Origin: Treponema sp.
Lineage (GTDB): Bacteria; Spirochaetota; Spirochaetia; Treponematales; Treponemataceae
DNA length: 64,000 nucleotides
NCBI GenBank assembly: GCA_017449285.1
Contig: JAFSJX010000093.1
Span: 48,892-112,891 of the forward strand
Direction: 5' to 3'
The notes beneath the pieces are model-generated. The model was not told the origin of the DNA. It saw only the letters and a program-made list of their open reading frames with translations, and ran no database searches. A program made the position numbers and the translations under genes. Positions 43,079-51,764 of the stretch are shown here, piece after piece (the stretch's first letter is position 1; each line of letters begins with the position of its first letter).

Positions 43079-43408
43079 ATGGCAATTCAACCGATTGACT
43101 TGCAGACTATGTATTCCCAGATGCAGAATGTTGCGCGTAACGTGGCAAACGCACAGTTTCAGCCTCAGCTCACTCAGCAGATGCAAGAGATGAATCAGAT
43201 TCAGCAGCAGCAGGAACAGGCAAAGACAATTCAGCGGGCGGCTAACGAAGAATCCCAGACGACTGATGTAAATGAAGACGGTCGTTCTGACAATCAGCAG
43301 CCAGCTGGCAATGGAAAAAAGCATGAAGAACAGAAAGACAATACCGAACCTCAAAAAACACATATCCGCGAAGGCTATCTTGGTCGTCACATCGATATTA
43401 CGAGGTAG
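43079..43408 (+). CDS. Small Gln-rich hydrophilic protein of the motility operon
   Basis: 109 aa, very rich in Gln, Asn, Glu and Lys, no membrane segment. The N-terminal half (QPIDLQTMYSQMQNVARNVA and QQMQEMNQIQQQQEQ) should be helical, the second half disordered, ending in REGYLGRHIDITR. A strong GGAGGAGAGGAG Shine-Dalgarno and tight packing (18 bases after fapA, three before the next gene) support a real gene. I recognise no family. Confidence 0.7.
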   Translation: MAIQPIDLQTMYSQMQNVARNVANAQFQPQLTQQMQEMNQIQQQQEQAKTIQRAANEESQTTDVNEDGRSDNQQPAGNGKKHEEQKDNTEPQKTHIREGYLGRHIDITR

Positions 43409-43411
43409 CAG

Positions 43412-44158
43412 ATGATAGGCATCGCGTTTTTGGCCGCATTTTTAATCGTCATCAATATTGTGATGTGGATTGTCCTTCTGGCAAAATTCAAAAAATTCTT
43501 TTCCACTGACGATATTATTTCTTCTGTTCGGGAAGAGATGGACCAGATGATAAAGGATATGAACCGCAACACAAAACGGAATATCACTCTGGTTGAAGAC
43601 AGGGTTCAGCAGTTAAAAGAAGTGATTGCAAAGGCAGACCGTCATCTGGCGGTGGTGCGAAGTGAACTGGAAAAGCAGGAGGGCGCGCAAGCCTTTTCCC
43701 AGACGCTTAGTCAGGCTCGTCCGAATCTGGCACAAAAAAATCATTCACCTTTGCAAACTAATGCTCGCCCGACACTTCAAGCGGAGAGGGCTGTGGAGCG
43801 TTATCGTCAGACCGCTGTTCTTGGTGCAGAGAACGAATCCTACGCCATTACCAACGAAGGCAAAAAATATGTTGACGTTCAGCAAGGCGACTTGTTTGAG
43901 CAGAATCAGCAGGAAGATGTTGCTTCGCTTCTTAAAGAGCCTGCAGCCTTTACGGTTGAGCAGAGTGGGGCATCATACACGTCTGTTCCGCTCGTTGCCC
44001 CAAAGGTGACGTATGTTGACGACCCGATTGTTCCCAAAAAAGACTTTGGTACGCAGGTTCGTGAGCTTTACGACCGAGGGGATTCCGTTGAGCGAATTGC
44101 CACCGAGTTGGGGCGTTCTATTACCGAAGTTCAGTTCGCACTTGACATGGGCGTGTGA
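43412..44158 (+). CDS. SwrB/DUF6115-like membrane-anchored protein
   Basis: 248 aa. One N-terminal membrane helix (IGIAFLAAFLIVINIVMWIVLL), then a coiled coil (about 30-95), a variable linker, and a C-terminal module VRELYDRGDSVERIATELGRSITEVQFALDM. That last part resembles the HTH-like tail of the DUF6115 family, which in Bacillus includes SwrB (YlxL), encoded beside sigD in the motility operon. Similar position here, near a sigma-28 gene, supports the match, but the assignment is from recall of the motif only. It is the last gene of the motility operon; its TGA runs into a large hairpin. Confidence 0.65.
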   Translation: MIGIAFLAAFLIVINIVMWIVLLAKFKKFFSTDDIISSVREEMDQMIKDMNRNTKRNITLVEDRVQQLKEVIAKADRHLAVVRSELEKQEGAQAFSQTLSQARPNLAQKNHSPLQTNARPTLQAERAVERYRQTAVLGAENESYAITNEGKKYVDVQQGDLFEQNQQEDVASLLKEPAAFTVEQSGASYTSVPLVAPKVTYVDDPIVPKKDFGTQVRELYDRGDSVERIATELGRSITEVQFALDMGV

Positions 44159-44255
44159 AATTCCTCACAGAGATTAAAAGTGCGCAGAGAGGTTTCAGAA
44201 TAGAAACAGAAACACTGAATCCTCTTTTGCTCTGTGAGGAATTTAAAATTATTTT
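44158..44255 (+). terminator. Large two-part hairpin ending the motility operon
   Basis: AAATTCCTCACAGAG (44158-44172) pairs perfectly with CTCTGTGAGGAATTT (44230-44244). Inside, AGAGG-T-TTCAG (44188-44198) pairs with CTGAA-T-CCTCT (44215-44225) with one T-T mismatch. The stem is followed by an A/T-rich tract with a run of six T (44252-44257). This could be an intrinsic terminator of unusual size or a small structured RNA or relic element. Confidence 0.6.
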
Positions 44256-44259
44256 TTCC

Positions 44260-44288
44260 TTGTGTTTTCCTTAAACCTGGTGTACAAT
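44260..44288 (+). promoter_or_regulatory. V-ATPase promoter 1
   Basis: TTGTGT (44260-44265), 17 bases, TACAAT (44283-44288), placed directly after the upstream terminator and about 75 bases before atpE. Confidence 0.5.
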
Positions 44289-44300
44289 AAAATTTAAGGA

Positions 44301-44329
44301 TTGAAAAAAAATTAATCCTACATTAATAA
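44301..44329 (+). promoter_or_regulatory. V-ATPase promoter 2 (possible)
   Basis: TTGAAA (44301-44306), 17 bases, TAATAA (44324-44329), giving a leader of about 27 bases. The region is AT-rich, so a chance match is possible. Confidence 0.35.
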
Positions 44330-44362
44330 CGTTGTACAAAATTTATATTGAGCGAGGTTCGC

Positions 44363-44974
44363 ATGGACGTCCAGTTACAGGAGTTGATCGATAAGATCAA
44401 GAAAGATGGTGTCGCCGCTGCTGAAACTTCTGCTTCCGAAAAGATTGCCGCGGCAGAAAAAGAAGCTGCAAAAATCGTTGCCAATGCAAAGGAAGAAGCA
44501 GACAAAATTATCAAGCAGGCGAAAGATGAGACAGCCCGCATGGAAAAGGCAAGCGAGGATGCGATTGCACAGGCAAGCCGCAATCTGCTGCTGACTTTCC
44601 GCAAGAGCGTAGAGAATGAACTGGCTGCAATCGTCAGTGCCGAGACAGAAAAAGCATATGATGCAAAATTGCTGGGAGCACTGATTCCAGAAACAGTCAA
44701 GGAATGGGCAAAAAAGTCAGATGCTTCTGACTTGTCTGTTATTCTGAACGAAAAAGACTTAAAAGCACTTGAATCAAATCTGAAAACGGCTCTGAAAGAC
44801 AAGATTTCAGAAGGTCTCACCTTAAAAGCTGACAACTCCATTGGTGGTGGTTTCCGTATCGGCGTAAAGGACGGTGCGGCATTCTATGATTATTCAGCAG
44901 AAGCGGTTGCAGACTTGTTCTCAGCATATTTGAATCCGCGCGTAGCGGCAATTATGAAAGAGGCGGCAAAATAG
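44363..44974 (+). CDS. atpE: V-type ATP synthase subunit E
   Basis: 203 aa peripheral-stalk subunit. A long N-terminal helix rich in Ala, Glu and Lys (AAAEKEAAKIVANAKEEADK) is followed by the globular C-terminal domain. ATG 44363 was chosen because GAGG lies about seven bases upstream; an in-frame TTG at 44348 would add five residues. Its TAG overlaps the next gene's GTG by one base. First gene of the V-ATPase operon. Confidence 0.9.
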   Translation: MDVQLQELIDKIKKDGVAAAETSASEKIAAAEKEAAKIVANAKEEADKIIKQAKDETARMEKASEDAIAQASRNLLLTFRKSVENELAAIVSAETEKAYDAKLLGALIPETVKEWAKKSDASDLSVILNEKDLKALESNLKTALKDKISEGLTLKADNSIGGGFRIGVKDGAAFYDYSAEAVADLFSAYLNPRVAAIMKEAAK

Positions 44975-45534
44975 TGAAGCAGTACTACCTTATGTCGCAG
45001 TTGCCGTCTTTTGTTGTCAGTGATGACAAGACCGCTCTGCCCATTACGGAAGCAGACTTTACAGAACTTTGTTCTCGATTTCTCGATAAAACTGACCAGA
45101 AGATTCTGCAGGAACTCTCTTTGGAGCCTCCCCGCGAAGAATCCAAGACAGGTTCAAAACTGGTGGACGAGTGGTATAGCCGTGAGCGGAGCCTCCGTAT
45201 CGCCCTTGCCCAGATCCGTGCGCTCAACATGAAAAAGAAATTTGATGCCACGGGCGTTTCGCTTTCACCGGATGCAGTGCAGGCGGCCAGAACGGCGGCG
45301 GGCATGGACAGTCCTCTTGCGGCGGAACAGTATCTGAACCAGTATCGGGTCGGCGTTATAGAGAATATCACTCCGCTTGACGGCTTTGCGACAGATGCCG
45401 TGTTTGCATACGGCATAAAGTTAAAGCTGGCAACCCGTATGAAGAAGTTCAATGCTGAAAGAGGTATGGCTTCCTACCATGCAATATACGATAGAATTCT
45501 GAAAGATGGCACATCGACAGGAGAAACGAAATGA
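44974..45534 (+). CDS. DUF2764 protein of the V-ATPase operon
   Basis: 186 aa. The N-terminus KQYYLMSQLPSFVVSDDKTALPI and the helical body (FLDKTDQKILQELSLEPPRE, RSLRIALAQIRALNMKKKFD) fit DUF2764, which occurs between subunits E and A in V-ATPase operons of spirochaetes, chlamydiae and Bacteroidetes. No separate subunit C is found in this operon, so it may serve as a C-like central connector; that is inference. It starts at GTG and overlaps atpA by four bases. Confidence 0.8.
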   Translation: MKQYYLMSQLPSFVVSDDKTALPITEADFTELCSRFLDKTDQKILQELSLEPPREESKTGSKLVDEWYSRERSLRIALAQIRALNMKKKFDATGVSLSPDAVQAARTAAGMDSPLAAEQYLNQYRVGVIENITPLDGFATDAVFAYGIKLKLATRMKKFNAERGMASYHAIYDRILKDGTSTGETK

Positions 45535-47294
45535 CTGATACCAAAGGAAAGGTAGTCGGCGTTAATGGAAACATGGTTTCCGTCGAATTTGACGGAAAGA
45601 TTTCCATGAACGAAGTTGCCTATGTAAAAGTAGATGAGTCTAGCCTGAAAAGCGAGGTTATCCGTATCCGCGGAAACGTTGCCCAACTTCAGGTTTATGA
45701 AATGACAAAAGGAATCAAGGCGGGAGATGTCGTCGAATTTACCGGCGATTTGCTTTCTGCTGAGCTCGGCCCTGGTCTTCTTGGACAGGTGTACGACGGT
45801 CTGCAGAACCCGCTTCCTTTGCTCGCTGAAAAGGCGGGCTGGTTCTTGGAGAAGGGGATCTATGTTGACCCGCTCGACAAGGACAAGAAATGGGATTTTA
45901 CCCCGACTGCAAAAGAGGGCGATGTTCTCAAAGCAGGCGAATATGTGGGAACGGTTCCCGAAGGACCTTTTACCCACAAGATTTTTGTTCCTTTCTATCT
46001 GCTCGGTTCCTATACCGTAAAGAAGATTGCGGAGGCCGGCTCGTACACGCTTAAAGACAAGATTGCAACGCTCGCTGACGAAAAGGGCAACGAAGTTGAA
46101 ATCGGACTGTCATTCAAGTGGCCGGTAAAGCGTGCGGTCAACTGCTATGCGGAACGCCTTGCTCCGACCGAAACAATGGTCACCAAGGTTCGCCTTATCG
46201 ACACATTCTTCCCGGTTGCCCGTGGCGGTACATACTGTATTCCAGGCCCGTTCGGTGCGGGTAAGACGGTTTTGCAGCACACCACGTCAAAGTATGCTGA
46301 TGTTGACATCGTTATCATCGCGGCTTGTGGTGAACGTGCAGGTGAAGTTGTTGAAACGCTGACCGAATTCCCTGAGCTCAAAGACCCAAAAACAGGCAAG
46401 TCTTTGATGGAACGCACGATTATCATCTGTAACACGTCATCCATGCCGGTTGCTTCCCGCGAAGCATCTGTCTACACGTCCGTTACACTGGCAGAATACT
46501 ACCGCCAGATGGGCTTGAATGTCCTTCTGCTTGCAGACTCTACATCACGCTGGGCACAGGCTTTGCGCGAAATGTCAGGACGCTTGGAAGAGATTCCCGG
46601 TGAAGAAGCCTTCCCCGCATACATGGAGTCCTATATTGCGGCATTCTACGAGCGCGCAGGTCAGGTTCGCCTATCAGACGGAAGCAAGGGGTCTGTTACG
46701 ATTGGCGGTACGGTTTCTCCCGCGGGCGGTAACTTTGAAGAGCCGGTTACACAGGCAACGCTTAAAGTTGTCGGTGCATTCCACGGCCTTTCACGCGCAC
46801 GCTCAGACGCACGTAAATATCCAGCCATCGACCCCATTCAGTCATGGTCAAAATATACGGGCATCATCCCCAAGAACAAGGTTGACTATTGTTTCAATGT
46901 GCTTCGCAAAGGTGTAGATGTCGGCTCCATGATGAAGGTTGTCGGTGAAGAAGGTACATCGTTGGATGATTACCTTGTCTACCTCAAGGAAGAAATGCTT
47001 GATGCCGTTTACTTCCAGCAGAACTCTTTTGATGCCATCGATGCAAATGCCACGGTTGAGCGTCAGAAGTATGATTTGGATAAGCTTATTGGAATCCTTG
47101 GTTCTGATTTTACGCTTTCTGATAAGGATGAGGCACGTTCCTATTTCAACCAGCTTCGCCAGAAGTTTATTGACTGGAACTACACCGAGTTTGAAAGCGA
47201 TGACTTCAAGAAAATTGAAAAGGAAATTGACGAGCTTTACAACTCTAAATCAGGCAAGCTGACTGCAGAAGCAGAAGCGCTTTTGAAAGCCTAA
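45531..47294 (+). CDS. atpA: V-type ATP synthase catalytic subunit A
   Basis: 587 aa. P-loop GPFGAGKTVLQH (about 239-250), then YVGCGERAGE-equivalent IIAACGERAGEVVETL, SSMPVASREASVYT, LLADSTSRWAQALREMSGRL, and the non-homologous insert near residues 110-180 typical of A subunits. It hydrolyses or makes ATP in the A3B3 head. Strong AGGAG before the ATG. Confidence 0.98.
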   Translation: MTDTKGKVVGVNGNMVSVEFDGKISMNEVAYVKVDESSLKSEVIRIRGNVAQLQVYEMTKGIKAGDVVEFTGDLLSAELGPGLLGQVYDGLQNPLPLLAEKAGWFLEKGIYVDPLDKDKKWDFTPTAKEGDVLKAGEYVGTVPEGPFTHKIFVPFYLLGSYTVKKIAEAGSYTLKDKIATLADEKGNEVEIGLSFKWPVKRAVNCYAERLAPTETMVTKVRLIDTFFPVARGGTYCIPGPFGAGKTVLQHTTSKYADVDIVIIAACGERAGEVVETLTEFPELKDPKTGKSLMERTIIICNTSSMPVASREASVYTSVTLAEYYRQMGLNVLLLADSTSRWAQALREMSGRLEEIPGEEAFPAYMESYIAAFYERAGQVRLSDGSKGSVTIGGTVSPAGGNFEEPVTQATLKVVGAFHGLSRARSDARKYPAIDPIQSWSKYTGIIPKNKVDYCFNVLRKGVDVGSMMKVVGEEGTSLDDYLVYLKEEMLDAVYFQQNSFDAIDANATVERQKYDLDKLIGILGSDFTLSDKDEARSYFNQLRQKFIDWNYTEFESDDFKKIEKEIDELYNSKSGKLTAEAEALLKA

Positions 47295-47314
47295 GGTAAG
47301 GACGGTGAATAGAT

Positions 47315-48610
47315 ATGAATAAGGTATACAATAAAATTGAATCTATTACGGGTTCCGTCATTACGGTAAAGGCGGATGGCGTTAAGTACAACGAACTTGC
47401 TGAAATCACCACACGCTTCGGTAAATCGCTTGCTGAGGTAAACAAGATTGACGGTGACACGGTTTCTTTGCAGGTTTTTGCAGGCGGACGCGGTGTTTCT
47501 ACCGGCGACCAGATTCGCTTCCTCGGAAACGAGATGCGCGTTTCATTTGGAGATGACCTTTTGGGGCGTATCTTCAATGGTTCCGGTGCTCCCCGCGACA
47601 ACGGCCCTGCACTTACCGAGAATATGAAACCCATTGGCGGTCCGTCAGTCAACCCGTCAAAGCGTATCCTTGCAGAACGCATGATGCGTACTAACATTCC
47701 GATGATTGACATGTTCAATACATTGGTTGTGTCTCAGAAACTCCCGATTTTCTCTATTTCAGGCGAACCCTACAACCAATTGCTTGCCCGTATTGCTATG
47801 CAGGCTGAGGCAGACGTAATTGTTCTTGGCGGTATGGGTCTGAAATACGATGACTTCCTCTTCTTCAAGAAGACGCTGGAAGAGGGCGGCTCACTGAGCA
47901 AGACGGTCATGTTCATCCACACGGCTGCTGACCCGACGGTTGAATGTATCAAGATTCCAGACATGTCATTGGCTGTAGCAGAGCAGTTTGCCCTGCAGGA
48001 CAAGGATGTTCTTGTTCTGCTGACGGATATGACATCGTATGCGGATGCGATGAAGGAAATTGCTATCACTCAGGAACAAGTTCCCTCAAACCGTGGCTAT
48101 CCTGGCGACCTTTATTCACAGTTGGCCGCCCGCTACGAAAAGGCTGTTGACTTTAAGGGCAGTGGTTCCGTCACTGTTCTGGCTGTTACAACCATGCCTG
48201 GCGACGATGTTACTCACCCGGTTCCGGATAATACAGGTTACATTACGGAAGGTCAGTACTACCTGAAAGGCGGACGCATTGAGCCGTTCGGTTCTCTTTC
48301 TCGTCTGAAGCAGAACGTCAATGGCAAGACACGTAAAGACCACCGTGCGCTTATGGACGCTATGATTCGTCTGTATTCATCTTACAAAGACACGCTTGAA
48401 AAGAAGTCCATGGGCTTTATGATGTCTAAGTGGGACGAAAAATTGCTCAAATATGGTGAGATGTTTGAGAAAGAAATGATGGACTTGACGGTCAACATTT
48501 CTCTTGAAGGCGCGCTTGATTTGGGCTGGAAAATCCTTGCTGACTGTTTCGACAAGGATGAGACGGGTATCAAGTCTGAATTGATTGCTGAATTCTGGCC
48601 GAATAAATAG
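47315..48610 (+). CDS. atpB: V-type ATP synthase subunit B
   Basis: 431 aa regulatory nucleotide-binding subunit. The characteristic [17 protein letters not shown] replaces a true P-loop, followed by [34 protein letters not shown] and [21 protein letters not shown]. Length and order are standard. A 20-base gap from atpA holds a GGACGGTG-type ribosome site. Confidence 0.98.
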   Translation: MNKVYNKIESITGSVITVKADGVKYNELAEITTRFGKSLAEVNKIDGDTVSLQVFAGGRGVSTGDQIRFLGNEMRVSFGDDLLGRIFNGSGAPRDNGPALTENMKPIGGPSVNPSKRILAERMMRTNIPMIDMFNTLVVSQKLPIFSISGEPYNQLLARIAMQAEADVIVLGGMGLKYDDFLFFKKTLEEGGSLSKTVMFIHTAADPTVECIKIPDMSLAVAEQFALQDKDVLVLLTDMTSYADAMKEIAITQEQVPSNRGYPGDLYSQLAARYEKAVDFKGSGSVTVLAVTTMPGDDVTHPVPDNTGYITEGQYYLKGGRIEPFGSLSRLKQNVNGKTRKDHRALMDAMIRLYSSYKDTLEKKSMGFMMSKWDEKLLKYGEMFEKEMMDLTVNISLEGALDLGWKILADCFDKDETGIKSELIAEFWPNK

Positions 48611-48632
48611 GATTTTGCGGAGATAGAAGCGA

Positions 48633-49280
48633 ATGGCAAAAATTAAGCTGACTAAGAATGAACAGAAAGCTCAGAAAGATGCGCTGAAGATGTATCAGCG
48701 TTATCTTCCGACGCTTACGCTCAAAAAACAGCAGCTTCAATCTGAAATCAGAACTATCGAGCAAAAGGCAAACGAAGTCCGTGCCGCCCGTGCCGCTCTG
48801 GAAAAAGAATTCCAGGTGTGGATAAGCGTGTTTGGAGAACAGGATGCCTTTACACCCGATATGGTGACTGTCCGCAATATAAAGAAAGGGGTCGGTAATA
48901 TTGCCGGTGTATCAATTCCCGTGTATGAGGGCGCGGAATTCGGGCGGGGGGACTACGACTTGTATTCCACACCGCTTTGGATTGACTTGGCCGCTGACCG
49001 CATGGAAAAATCTCTTTCTTTGGATTTGGAAGCCAGCGTTCTTGATGAACAGGTTCGGCTGCTTTCTCAGGAGTTGCGCACCACAAGCCAGCGTGTAAAC
49101 CTTTTTGAAAAGGTTAAGATTCCTGAGGCAAAGGCAAATATCAAGAAGATTTCAGTCTATCTTGGCGACCAGCAGGTTAGTGCGGTTGTTATTTCAAAGG
49201 TCTCTAAAAAGAAGATTGACCAGAGGAATGCTGCTGCGGCGCTTGCCAAGAAACTGGCTGAAGAGGGGGCTAGCGCATGA
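48633..49280 (+). CDS. atpD: V-type ATP synthase subunit D
   Basis: 215 aa central rotor shaft. Two long helices at the ends: AKIKLTKNEQKAQKDALKMY at the start and VNLFEKVKIPEAKANIKKIS near the C-terminus, as in other D subunits. It overlaps atpI by four bases. Confidence 0.94.
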   Translation: MAKIKLTKNEQKAQKDALKMYQRYLPTLTLKKQQLQSEIRTIEQKANEVRAARAALEKEFQVWISVFGEQDAFTPDMVTVRNIKKGVGNIAGVSIPVYEGAEFGRGDYDLYSTPLWIDLAADRMEKSLSLDLEASVLDEQVRLLSQELRTTSQRVNLFEKVKIPEAKANIKKISVYLGDQQVSAVVISKVSKKKIDQRNAAAALAKKLAEEGASA

Positions 49281-51193
49281 TAGTTCCCATGAAAAAGGTG
49301 TCCCTGATTGTTCTTGAAAAAGAGCGCAAGGATGCACTTAAAAACTTACGAAAACTTGGTGTCGTTCAGTTGGAAGACGTGCAGGGCTCTAGCGATGAAC
49401 TGCAGGCTTTCCGCGACCAAAACAACAAGCTGGCAAAGGCAATTTCCTTGCTTTCTGATACAAAAGTACCAAAATCAGTGCTTAAAAATCAGAATTCTTT
49501 GGAAAAAGAGGCCGCTCTTGCACTGGCTGCAAAAATCGTGCAGTTGACTGAGCAGAAAAAGAATTGCTTTGACCGCATTACCGCTGACCGCAATGATTTG
49601 GAGCGGCTGGCAGGCTGGGGTGAGGTAAATCCTGCGGAAGTTGCTGTCCTTGCAGATAAAGGTGTGCATATCTCTCTGTATGAGATTCCCACCAACAAGT
49701 ATGCGGCGATAGGTGCTGATGTCAAAACCCTGCTCGTTAATCGTGACAAGGCAAAGACTCGTTTCCTCTTGCTTTCAGAAACTGCGAATGCTGACCGACC
49801 GGCAGGACTGCCCCCGGAAGCATATCAAGTTGTGCTGCCACAGGTTTCTACAAAGGAACTGGCACAATCAATAGAGGATAATCAGAAGCAGATTGCCGAT
49901 ATTGATGCGGAAATTGTTTCCGATGTGCAGTATCTTGATGCACTCAAAAAACAAGTGCCGCTTTTGGCAAAGGACATTGAACTTGAGAATGTCTACAGCG
50001 GCATGGGCTATGAGGGCAAGCGGTCAGAGTCTGATACCGAGGAAAAGGCTGCCTCTTCAGTGCCGCTTGCATGGGTGACGGGCTTCCTCCCCGTGGATGA
50101 TGTTGGTCGTCTACAGGCTCTTGCAAAAGAGCAGCAGTGGGGTCTGGCATTGAGCGACCCGGCGGAGGATGAATTCGTGCCGACGAAACTCAAGAACAAC
50201 AGGCTTGTCAGTGTGATTTATCCACTGACGGACTTCCTTGATGTTACGCCGGGCTACCGCGAATTTGATATTTCGGGCTGGTTCCTGCTCTTCTTCTGCA
50301 TCTTCTTTGCGATGATTTTTGGCGATGCGTGTTACGGTGCTTTGATTGCACTGGCGGGCTTGCTGCTTCTGGCAAAGAGCAAAAAGGGTGGACGTTCATT
50401 GGGCGTGCTGGTGACGCTCTTGGGCTTGTGTACTATGGGATGGGGCATTATGACCTGCTCATGGTTTGGCATTGAGCCAGAAAAACTGCCCAAGCCGCTG
50501 GTTGACCTGTCGTTTACGCCATTCTCTGCGGCAAAAGTCGGCACGGATGTGGCAAATACAAATCAGAAGATTCTTTGTTTTAGCCTTGCACTGATTCAAT
50601 TGAGCATTGCTCACCTAAAGTGCATGGTGGCGGACAGGAAGAGTCTGAAGTTCTTTGGCGATATGGGCTCGCTCTTTATGATTTGGGGCATGTTCTATGT
50701 TGTCATGAATATGGTTGTAGACAGCGTGAAATATCCGTTGGGAATTACCGAAAATACAATCTATGTATTCGGCTTTCCCTTGCCTTTTGTATGTCTCGGC
50801 GTTCTTGGACTGGGATTCCTGCTTAACTTTATCTTCGCAAATTACGAAGGCAGCGTAGGAAAATCAGTTCTGGAAAGCGTCAAGAACATCATTTCTGTAT
50901 TGCTGGGCGTGGTTAACCAGTTCAGTGATATAGTTTCCTACATACGTCTGTGGGCAGTTGCCTTGGCGGGTGCGGCTATTAGCCAGACCGTCAACACAAT
51001 GGCTGGACCTATGTTTGGAAAAATGGCAATCTTTGTGTTCGGCATACTGCTTTTGGTATTCGGACACGGACTGAACATGATTTTGAACCTGCTTTCCGTT
51101 ATTGTTCACGGTGTTCGCCTGAATACTTTGGAATTCAGCCAGCACTTGGGCATGACTTGGAGCGGCTCAAAATTCAGACCTTTCGCTGAATAG
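49277..51193 (+). CDS. atpI: V-type ATP synthase subunit I (a-subunit)
   Basis: 638 aa. The cytoplasmic N-terminal half has coiled coils and the VPMKKVSLIVLEKERKDAL start. The C-terminal half has about seven membrane helices with FFAMIFGDACYGALIALAGL, LIQLSIAHLK, IVSYIRLWAVALAGAAISQT (essential Arg in YIRLWA) and FGHGLNMILNLLSVIVHGVR LNTLEF. It forms the ion half-channels next to the K ring. The 117-base gap after it contains two hairpins. Confidence 0.96.
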   Translation: MIVPMKKVSLIVLEKERKDALKNLRKLGVVQLEDVQGSSDELQAFRDQNNKLAKAISLLSDTKVPKSVLKNQNSLEKEAALALAAKIVQLTEQKKNCFDRITADRNDLERLAGWGEVNPAEVAVLADKGVHISLYEIPTNKYAAIGADVKTLLVNRDKAKTRFLLLSETANADRPAGLPPEAYQVVLPQVSTKELAQSIEDNQKQIADIDAEIVSDVQYLDALKKQVPLLAKDIELENVYSGMGYEGKRSESDTEEKAASSVPLAWVTGFLPVDDVGRLQALAKEQQWGLALSDPAEDEFVPTKLKNNRLVSVIYPLTDFLDVTPGYREFDISGWFLLFFCIFFAMIFGDACYGALIALAGLLLLAKSKKGGRSLGVLVTLLGLCTMGWGIMTCSWFGIEPEKLPKPLVDLSFTPFSAAKVGTDVANTNQKILCFSLALIQLSIAHLKCMVADRKSLKFFGDMGSLFMIWGMFYVVMNMVVDSVKYPLGITENTIYVFGFPLPFVCLGVLGLGFLLNFIFANYEGSVGKSVLESVKNIISVLLGVVNQFSDIVSYIRLWAVALAGAAISQTVNTMAGPMFGKMAIFVFGILLLVFGHGLNMILNLLSVIVHGVRLNTLEFSQHLGMTWSGSKFRPFAE

Positions 51194-51242
51194 TGGCGGA
51201 TAGGTGGCGGTGCCGTTGCGCATCGTCAAAAAAAATGAAACA

Positions 51243-51298
51243 AGAGGAATCTGATTCCTCTGGAAATATTTTGTAAATAATCAACGGCTAAAGCCGTT
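51243..51298 (+). promoter_or_regulatory. Two stem-loops in front of the atpK ribosome site
   Basis: Stem 1: AGAGGAAT, loop CTG, ATTCCTCT (51243-51261). Stem 2: AACGGC, loop TAAA, GCCGTT (51283-51298), ending immediately before the AAAGGAG Shine-Dalgarno (51299-51305). Placed between atpI and atpK, they could stabilise or process the mRNA so the ring subunit is made in excess. Confidence 0.55.
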
Positions 51299-51310
51299 AA
51301 AGGAGTTTTT

Positions 51311-51745
51311 ATGAACTGGGGTATTTTAGGCGCAGGCTTGGTTATGGGTATTGCTGCTATGGGTAGCGCAATTGGTATCGGTATTGCAGGACAGGCTGCA
51401 ATCGGTGCATGGAAACGTTGCTATCAGGCAAACAAGGCAGCACCCTTCCTGCTGGTTGTTTTTGCTGGTGCACCGCTTACACAGACCATTTATGGTTTCC
51501 TGCTGATGAACACGCTCAAAGCGGCTTCTGCGGGTGCTGACGCTGCAACCCAACTCTTCTATCTGGGCTTGGGTATTGCTTGTGGCCTTGCAATGTGTAT
51601 GTCTGCTGTTTCACAGGGAAAAGCAGGTGCTGCAGGTTCTGACGCTTTGGCAGAGACAGGAAAAGGCTTTACAAACTACATCATGGTCGTTGGTCTTTGT
51701 GAAACAATCGCTTTGTTCGCAATGGTCTTTGGTATGATTGCATAA
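51311..51745 (+). CDS. atpK: V-type ATP synthase subunit K (membrane ring)
   Basis: 144 aa, four membrane helices from a duplicated hairpin. The ion-binding Glu is E131 in VVGLCETIALFAMVFG; the first hairpin has no equivalent acid. Side chains that bind Na+ in the Enterococcus hirae ring are matched: Thr57-Gln58 and Tyr61 in PLTQTIYGF, Gln102 in SAVSQGKAGAAG, and Glu131. Na+ specificity is therefore plausible. It has the best ribosome site of the operon, AAAGGAG five bases before ATG, fitting the need for about ten copies per enzyme. ispG follows after 19 bases. Confidence 0.95.
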   Translation: MNWGILGAGLVMGIAAMGSAIGIGIAGQAAIGAWKRCYQANKAAPFLLVVFAGAPLTQTIYGFLLMNTLKAASAGADAATQLFYLGLGIACGLAMCMSAVSQGKAGAAGSDALAETGKGFTNYIMVVGLCETIALFAMVFGMIA

Positions 51746-51764
51746 GTCGGAACGAAAAGACACT

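Noticed and set aside
44158..44257. Insertion sequence or MITE with terminal inverted repeats
   Set aside because: No flanking target duplication and no transposase; the position after an operon end and before T residues fits a terminator better, so the mobile-element idea is kept only as a possibility in the findings.
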